64,000 bases of DNA from DASZHJ01 sp035581425 (lineage in GTDB: Bacteria; Pseudomonadota; Alphaproteobacteria; ATCC43930; CGMCC-115725). The stretch covers positions 1 to 64,000 of the forward strand of contig DATJVP010000159.1 in the NCBI GenBank assembly GCA_035581425.1, given 5' to 3'. Below, one piece after another: positions 29,201-38,200 of this stretch (position 1 is the first letter of the stretch; every line of letters begins with the position of its first letter). The notes under the pieces are model-generated. The model saw only the letters and a list, made by a program, of their open reading frames with translations. It had not been told where the DNA came from and ran no database searches. The translations under genes and the position numbers were made by a program.

Positions 29201-32200
29201 CTCGCGGTCGCCATGACCGGGAGCGGCGGCATCTCGACCACCGGCGCCGTTTCCGCTGACAATCACACGACGATCGCGCCCACCAATTCCGCCGCGATCA
29301 CGCTCACCGACCAGAACGACGGGGTCACGCTCGGCGGCACAGTCACCGCGGGGACGCTCAATCTCACGGGGAACGGTACCATCGTCCAGACCGCGGGAAT
29401 TCTGACACTCGCGGGCGACCTCAACGTGACCGACCTCGCCTCGGGCGACGCGACGCTCACGGGAAATACCCTTTCCACACTGACGCTCGGAACCTCGAGC
29501 GTCAGCAACACGCTCGTCCTCGCCACGAACTCGCTGCTCCAGACCGCGGGCAACACGCTCGCGGTCGGCGGCGATCTCGATCTCAGCAACGTCGGCAGCG
29601 CGACCTTCAATGGCACCGTCGCGGTCGGGAACAATATCCTCGGCACCAACCCGATCTCCGGCGGCACCATCGCAGTCGGCGGGCTCAACAATCCGCAGCT
29701 CGCGCATGGGACGATCGGCCCCACCTTCGGCAGCGTTTCCGGCACAACCTTCCTACCGAGCCAGGGAATGGTCACAGCGGCGCAGAATGGCGTCGGGCCG
29801 ACGGGCGCCGTCACGGTGCAGCTTTTCGGCACGGTCGCGAGCCTCACGGCGACGCCCGGCGCGGGCCGGGTAATCCTGAATCAGGGCGGTAACAGCATCG
29901 GCGGCGTCGCGCGCATCCACACGGGCGCCACGCTGACACCGACGATCTCGGCGATCGACGTCAATCTCGGCGAGGCGGGTGCGCTCGTCTTCGCCAAGAA
30001 TGCGCTGATCCTCGCGCATCCCGGCACGCTCTTCGGCGGCAGCAATAGCCTCAGCGGCGGCCTCGGCTCGACCGTGCTCCTGAAGCAGGCCGGCAACACC
30101 TTCGCGGCGCTGGCGCTTTCGGGCGTTGCGGACACGACCATCGACGGCAGCGGCAACCTGACCTTGGGCTTCGCGGGACAGGCCAATACCGTCCACGGCA
30201 ATTTAAGCATTGCGATGGGCGGCGGGATCGCGCTCGCGACCGTGCTCACTGCCGACAATCACACTTCGCTCGCCGTCAGCAATACCGCCGCCGTGAGCCT
30301 CCTCGCTGATACCGCGGGCGGCACCGCCGGCATCGTGCTCGCGACGAGCCTCACCGCGGCCTCGCTCCAGCTCGTCGCCGCCGGCGAGATCAACCAGATC
30401 GGCGGCACCATCGACGTCAGCGGCAATCTCGGCGCGACCAACACGGGAACGCTCGGCGACGCCTCCGTCGCCGTCTCGACAGGCAACCTCACCCTCGGTG
30501 GCTCCTCGGTCGCGGGCGACCTCAGCGTCAGCGACAGCGCCGCGGGCGCCACGCTGACGCAAACGGGGCTCCTCCAGGTCGGCGGCAACGCCACGCTCTC
30601 CGCCCCCGCTGGCAGCGTGAGCCTCACAGGGACGGTACAGGTCGGCGGCAGCTTCACGGGTCCGAGCGGCGGCAACGTCACAACCGGGCTCGGCGCCACC
30701 GCCTCACTCGTCTTTTCCAATGGCACCTTCAGCCCCGGCGGCGGCTCGCCCACCAACTTCGACCTCGCGACGCTCGTGACCGTCCTCAACACCCAGGGCA
30801 GCAGCAACGCCACGCTCAACCTGAGCCCGACCCTCACGGGCTTCACAGGTGTGGTGCACGGCGTCGGCATTCACCTCACCCAGGCGAACCACGTCGGCGG
30901 AACGGTTGCGCTTCAGACCGGAGACCTCGCGCTCAAGACCGCGCAGGAGACCGATTTCAATCTCGTGCAGAGCACGGGCGTAAGCCTCGCTGGCAAGACG
31001 CTGCTCGTCGAGGCCAATACCGGCACCGCCTTCGGCGGCTCCAACACCCTCAATGCCGGCATCGGATCCACGGTCTCGCTCCTCACCGGCAGTAATACCT
31101 TCGGCACGCTCGCCTTCAGCAACCTCGCCAACACCACCGTCGATGCGACCGGCGGCATCGTCATCGCCGGCAGCACCTTCAACGGCAATTTCGCGGTCTC
31201 CCTGACCGGCACCGGCAGCATCCTCACCACCGGCGCAATCCTCGCCGACAATCACCTCGGCCCCGACTCCGCCTCCGTCACCTTCAGCGACACTGGAGAC
31301 GGCGTCACGCTCGGCGCCGGTGTCACCGCGGGAACGCTCAACCTCACAGGGAACGGCACCATCAAGCAGACCGCGGGCCTCCTCAATCTCGCGGGCGATC
31401 TCAACGTTACGGATATCGCCGCGGGCGACGCGACGCTTACCGGCAACACCGCCGCGGGCGGCGGCGGGACGCTGGCGCTCGGCACCTCGAGCGTCACCGG
31501 CAATCTCGTGCTGAGCTCGAATTCGCTGGTGCAGTCGGGTGGGAGCACGCTCACGGTCGGCGGCGACCTCGATCTCAGCAGCGTTCCCAGCAGCACCTTC
31601 AACGGCACCGTCATCGTCGGGAATAACCTGCTGGGTACCCACCCCGTCAGCGGCGGCACCATCGCAGTGGGCGGGCTCGACAACCCGCAGCTCGCGCAGG
31701 GGACGATCGCACCCACCTTCAACAACATCTCCGGCACCACCTTCCGCCCAACGCAAGGCGTGCTCGACGCGGCTTCCGCGGGCGTGGGCCCCGGCGGCAC
31801 CGTCACGCTCCAGCTCTTCGGCGCAGTCGCGGACCGCAGCCTTGCCGCGACCCACGGGCCCGGCCTCGTGATGCTGAACGCGGGCGGCAACAGCATCGGC
31901 GGCGCCGCGCGCATCAACACGGGGAATGGCACGCTAGCGGCCAATGCGAGCTCAATAGACCTCAACCTCGGCCAGGTCGGTGCCCTCGCCTTCAACGACC
32001 GCGCCCTCATCCTCGCGCATCCCGGCACTCTCTTTGGCGGGCCCAACACGCTCAATGCCGGCCGCGGCTCGACAGTGCTGCTGGCCAGCCTCGGCAATCA
32101 CTTCACCGCGGTAGCCTTGCAAGACGTCTCCGACAGTACGCTCGACGGGACCGGCGGCGTCACCATCGGCTTCGCCGGACAAACGAATATCGTGCACGGG

Positions 32201-35200
32201 AACCTCCTGGTTTCGATCGCGACCTCCGGCGGCATCAGCCTCGCGAGCGATCTGGCCGCGAGCAACGTCGCCGTGGGCTCGACCCTCGCGAATTCCGCAC
32301 TGGTGAGCCTCGACGCCTCGAGCGGCGACATCGGGCTCGGCGCCAACCTCGTGGCGGGCTCGCTCGGCCTTCGCGGCAATGGCAGCATCGCCCAGACCGG
32401 TGGCACGCTCGGGGTCGCCGGCAATGTTACCGTGGTGGACATCGCCGCAGGCGACGCCTCGGTCGCGGCGACGGCATCTCCAGGGCTCGTCGTCGGGGAT
32501 TCCGCTGTCGTCGGAACGCTCAGCGTCTCTGCGGGAGGCGCGAACCCGCTCAGCCTATCGCCGGGTGCGACGCTTCAAGCAGCCAACGGCGACATCGTGT
32601 TGACGGGCCAGCCGATCAACCTCAACAACGGCACGCTCATCGTCACGGGCAATCTCGTTACCAATGGAACGGTCATCGGTAGCGCCAAGTTCGCTGTCAA
32701 CGGCAACAACCCCGTGCTGCTCGCGAACGGCACCGTCGTCGCTTCCGGCGGCTCCAGCAATTTCATGCTGACGCAGACGGCGATCGACGCCGCGGGCACG
32801 TCGATCGGGCTCTCAGCTCCCATCACCGTCCTGCTCACGAACTCGCAAGCCGCGATCTCCGGCACCCCCGGCACCGGCAAGGTCTCGCTCCTCAGCGCCA
32901 ACAACGCCATCGGCGGCACGCTCCGGGTCAACACCGGGACGGTGCTGAACAGCGGCGGGATCGTCACGAAATACTTCAACCTCGTGCAAACGGCGGCGCT
33001 CGGCCTCGGCGGGCACGGGCTCAGCATCCTCGCGGATCCCGGCACGCTCTTCGGCGGGCCTAACACGCTCAATGCCGGCAAGGGCTCGACGGTGGCGCTC
33101 GATCAGGGCGGCAACCAGTTCAGCACGGTGCAGCTCCAGCAGGTCGCGGACAGCACGATCGACGCTCAGGGCGGCGTCACCATCGGGACGAGCACGCTGC
33201 ACGGAAACCTAGCGGTTTCCGTAACCGGGAGCGGCGGCATCTCGACCTCCGGCGCGATTCTCGCCGACAATCACACGGCGACCCAGCCCAACAACACGGC
33301 GGTGGTGACGCTCGACGACGAGGGCGACGGCATCGCGCTCGGCGCCGACGTGACCGCAGGCACGCTGAACCTCACGGGGAACGGCTCGATCCTGCAAATG
33401 GCGGGCGTGCTGACCCTCGCCGGCGATCTCAACGTCGCAGACAAGCAGGCCGGCAGCGCCACCCTCAGCGGCAATACCGCAGCCGGCAGCGGCGGCACGC
33501 TCTCGCTCGGTAATTCCAGCGTCAACGGCGATCTCGTGCTCCAGGCGAACGCGCTGCTGCAGCCCGCCAGCGATCAGGCGCAGGGAACGAAGCTCGTGGT
33601 CGGCGGGACGCTCGACCTCACCAGTGTCGGGAGCTCGGCCTTCAACGGCACCGTGATCGTCGGCGGCGACATCCTGGGCACGCATCCCGTGACCGGCGGC
33701 ACCATCGCCGTGGGCGGCCTCAATCATCCGCAACTCGCGCAGGGCACGATCGCGCCGACCTTCAACAGCATCAGCGGCACGACCTTCACGCCGAGCCAGG
33801 CGATGCTCGACGCCGCGAGTAGCGGCGTCGGTTCCGGCGGCACGATCACGCTTCAGCTCTTCGGCGTGGTGGCTGATCGGAGCCTGAACGCGAGCGGGGG
33901 CGGCAGTCAGATCCTGTTGAACCAGGGCGGAAACCGTATCGGCGGCGTCGCGCGCATCGCCGCCGGCACCGGCGCCGGAACCCTCACCGCGAACGCCGCC
34001 TCGCGCGACGTCAATCTCGGCGAGGTCTCCGCGCTCGACTTCGCGACGAAGGCGCTCATCCTCGCCCATCCCGGCACGCTCTTCGGCGGCCCCAACACGC
34101 TCAACGCGGGCCGGGGCTCGACCGTGTTGCTCGGGAGCTTCGGCAACACCTTCGCCTCTGTCGAGCTTTCGGACGTCTCCGACACGACGCTCGACGGCAG
34201 CGGCGGCATCACCATCGGCTTCCCCGCGCAGAGCAATGCGATCCATGGCAGCCTCACGGTTTCCATGACCGGAAGCGGTGGCATCGCAACCGCGGGTGCC
34301 ATCGTCGCGAGCAACATCGCGGCGGGCTCGACGCTCGCGAACTCCGCGGTCGTGACGCTCGACGATCAGGACGACGGGATCGCGCTCGGCGCCAATCTCT
34401 CCGCCGGCACGCTCAACCTCCGCGGTAATGGCAGCATCGTGCAGAATGCGGGCACGCTGGCGCTCGCGGGCGACCTCAACGTGACCGATCTCGCCGCGGG
34501 GAACGCGACGCTCGGTGCCAATACCGGCGCGAGCGGCACGCTCAATCTCGGCAATTCCAGCGTCAATGGCGACCTCGTTCTCGCGAGCCGCTCGCTGCTG
34601 CAGAGCGCGGGGACCACGCTCGTTGTGGGCGGGAACCTCGACTTGACGAATGTCGGGAGCGCCACTTTCAACGGCACGGTCGCGGTGGGTGGCGACATCG
34701 CCGGCACGAACCCGGTCTCCGGCAGCACCATTGCGGTAGGCGGACTAAACCACCCGCAGCTTCAGCAGGGTACGATCGCACCCACTTTCAACAACGTCTC
34801 CGGCGCGACCTTCGATCCGACCCAGGCGATGATCGACGCGGCACACAGTGGCGTTGGCTCCGCGGGCACCATCACCGTGCAGCTCTTCGGGCCGATCGCG
34901 GACCAGAGCCTCGCGCCGAGCGGCGGGACCGGCCGAGTGCTTCTCAACCAGAGCGGCAACACCGTCGGCGGCGTGGCGCGGGTCGCGACCGGCGCGGGCG
35001 TCGGCACGCTCACGGCGACCGTGAGCACACGCGACGTGAACCTCGGCGAGGCGACCTCGCTCGCCTTCAGCAACAACGCGCTCATCATCGCCCGGCCCGG
35101 CACGCTCTTCGGCGGGCCCAACGGTCTCGACGGGGGCTTCGGCTCCAGCGTGCTCCTCGACCGCGCGGGCAACACCTTCCTGGGCGTCGCATTCTCGAAT

Positions 35201-38200
35201 CCCGCGGATACCACGATCGACGGCAGCAGCGGAATTACGATCGGCTTCGGCACGCAGACGAATACCGTCCACGGAAATCTCGCGGTCGCCATGGGTGGCG
35301 GAATCAGCCTCGCGACCTCGCTCTCCGCGGACAATCACACGGGGGTCTCGCCGACGAATTCCGCGGCGGTGAGCCTGGTCGCGGACACCGCCGGTGCTAC
35401 CGGCGGGATCACGCTCGCCGCGAACCTCACCTCGGCCTCGCTGCAGCTTGTGGCCGCGGGCGAGATCAATCAGACCGGCGGCATCTTAGATGTCGCAGGC
35501 AATGTCGGCGCCACCAACACCGGGACGCTGGGCGACGTCTCGGCCGCGGTCTCGACCGGCAATCTCACACTCGGCGGCTCCACGGTTGCCGGAAACCTGC
35601 TGGTCTCCGACAACGCCGCCGGGGCGACGCTCACGCAGACGGGGGCGCTGCTAGTCGGCGGCAACGCCACGCTGTCGGCCTCGACCGTGAGCCTCACGGG
35701 AACCGTGCAGACCGGCGGCTCGCTGTCGGGCGCTTCCGGGGCCGGCGTCACTACGGGCCTCACCTCCTCGCTTCTCTTCTCGAACGGCACCTTCAGCCCC
35801 GGAAGCGGCTCGCCCACCGACTTCGACCTCGTGACCCTCGTGACCGTCCTCAGCAGCCAAGGCATCTCCAACGCGACCCTCAACCTGAGCCCGACGCTCA
35901 CCGGTCTCGTCGGCGTCCAGCATGGTGTCGGGATCAACCTCAGTCGCGCCAATCACATCGGCGGGACGCTCGCGGTGCAGACGGGCTCACTCACGCTCAC
36001 CGCGGGTGAGGCGCGCGATTTCAACTTGGTTCAGAGCACGGCGGTGCAGCTCGCGGGCAAGACACTCCTCGTCGAGGCAGATCCCGGCACGCCCTTCGGC
36101 GGCGGCAACAGCCTCAACGGCGGTGCGGGCTCGACGGTATCGCTCCAGAGCGGCACCAACACCTTCGGGACACTCGCCTTCACGGATGTCGCGGGCACGA
36201 CCCTGGACGGAAGCGGCGGGATCACCGTGGGCGCCAGCAGCTTCCATGGCAATTTCGCGCTTTCCATGAGCGGCAGCGGCGGGATCGCAACCGCGGGCGT
36301 CATCAGCGCCGATAACAGCACGAGCGCTTCGCCCATCAACACAGCGACGGTGACCCTCGTCGACAGCGGCGCCGGCATCTCGATCGGCGGCGATATCGCC
36401 GCAGGCTCCCTGGCCCTCACGGGGAACGGCCTTATCGCGCAAACCGCAGGGGGGCTGGACATCGCCGGCGATGTCGCCGTCACCGACACGGCGCAGGGCC
36501 TAGGCGACGCCACCGTCAGCGCGAATACCAGCTCGCCCGCGACGCTCACGCTCGGTGGCTCCAGCGTCGCCGGCGATTTCGTGTTGACGACGAGCGTGCT
36601 GCAGCAGCTCGCGAGCACCACGCTCGCGGTCGGCGGCAATCTCGACCTCAGCAATGTCGGCAGCGCGAGCCTCGACGGCACCGCCATCGTCGGTCAGAAC
36701 CTCGTGGGCTCGAACCCCGTGACCGGCAGCGTGGTCGTCGTGGGCGGCCTCAACCAGAACCTGCTCGCGCAGGGCATCGTGGCCCCGAGCTTCAACAACG
36801 TGAGCGGGCTCGGCACCGCCAGCCCCACTTTCAATCTGACGCAGGGCAATCTCGGGGCGGCGGCGCCCAATGGCGGGCTCGTGACCGTCCAGCTCTTCGG
36901 GATACTCCCGAATCACACGCTCACGGCGACGCACGGTCAGGCCGTGAACCTCACGCAGAGCGGCAACCGGATCGGCGGCGCCTTTACCATCACGACGGGC
37001 CCGTCGCTGGGCTCGATCTCGCTCACGACCGGCGACGTCAATCTCGGCCAGAGTGGCGCCCTCGGCACCGGCTCCAACATCGAGATCCTCGCGCACAAGG
37101 GGACGAGTTTTGGCGGCAGCAACACGCTTAACGGCGGCCTCGGCTCCTTCGTCAATCTCTCGAATGCGAGCAATGTCTTCGGGAGCGGCGACGCGGTCTT
37201 CCTGAGCGACGTTTCCAATACGACCCTCGACGGCTCCTCCGGCGTCAGCATCGGCGGAACCCTCGGCGGCTCGCTCTTCACCAGCACGGTCCATGGCAGT
37301 CTTACCGCGGCGACCACCGGCGAGATCGACATTCTGAGCCCGATCTCCGCGCACGGCAGCGGCAGCACCGATACGGCCTTCGTCTCGCTGAGCTCCGGCA
37401 CCGGTGCCGTGAGCGAGGATGCGACAAACGGCTCGATCTCAACGCCAGTCCTCGCGGGCTCGGCCGGAACATCCGCAAGCTTCGGGGCCGGCAACACGAT
37501 CGGAATGCTCGCGGGCTTCGTCACGCATGACGGCGATTTTCTTCTCGTCGATGCGACCGGCGTCGCCGTCACGGGGACGGTCGCGGCGACGGGAGGCAAC
37601 GCCTCCCTCATCGCCGCCGGCGACATCCGGCTCGGCGCGCCCGTCAGTGCCGCGACGGGCACGGTGACGCTCGATGCGACCACGGGCGCGATCACCGATC
37701 CCGGCAACACCGACGGCAGCCGCACCGACGTCACTGCCGCGAGCGTCACGCTCCTCGCGGGCACGGGGATCGGCATTCCCTCCGGAACGAGCACGGCGGG
37801 AACGCCGCTCGTCCTCCGCTCCCCCGCGATCGCGGCGGTGACGGATGCGGGCGGCATCGATCTCGTCAACAATACCGGCACCGCAGCTGCGGCCGTCAGC
37901 ACGCTCGGTGTCACGAGCGGTCCCGGCGACATCCTCTTCCGCCAGATCGGCAGCGGCAGCCTCTCGATTGGAAGCGCGACCGACGCCAACGGCAGCATCG
38001 CCGTCGACGTACAAGGCGCGGATCTCACCCTCACCGACGCGAGCGCGGGGGCTGGCGGGAACATCACGCTGGGCCTCGGCGGAATCAGGAACCTCACGCT
38101 CAACGGCACGGTGACCGCGGGCGGCGGGCTCCTCGGCAAGGCCGAGGTGAACGTCAATCTCGACGCCGCGATGCTCACCAGCGGCGGCCAGACGACCCTC

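Noticed and set aside
24505..37260. CRISPR-like array
   Set aside because: The repeats are ~1 kb long, diverged, in frame and coding; there are no short direct repeats with unique spacers.
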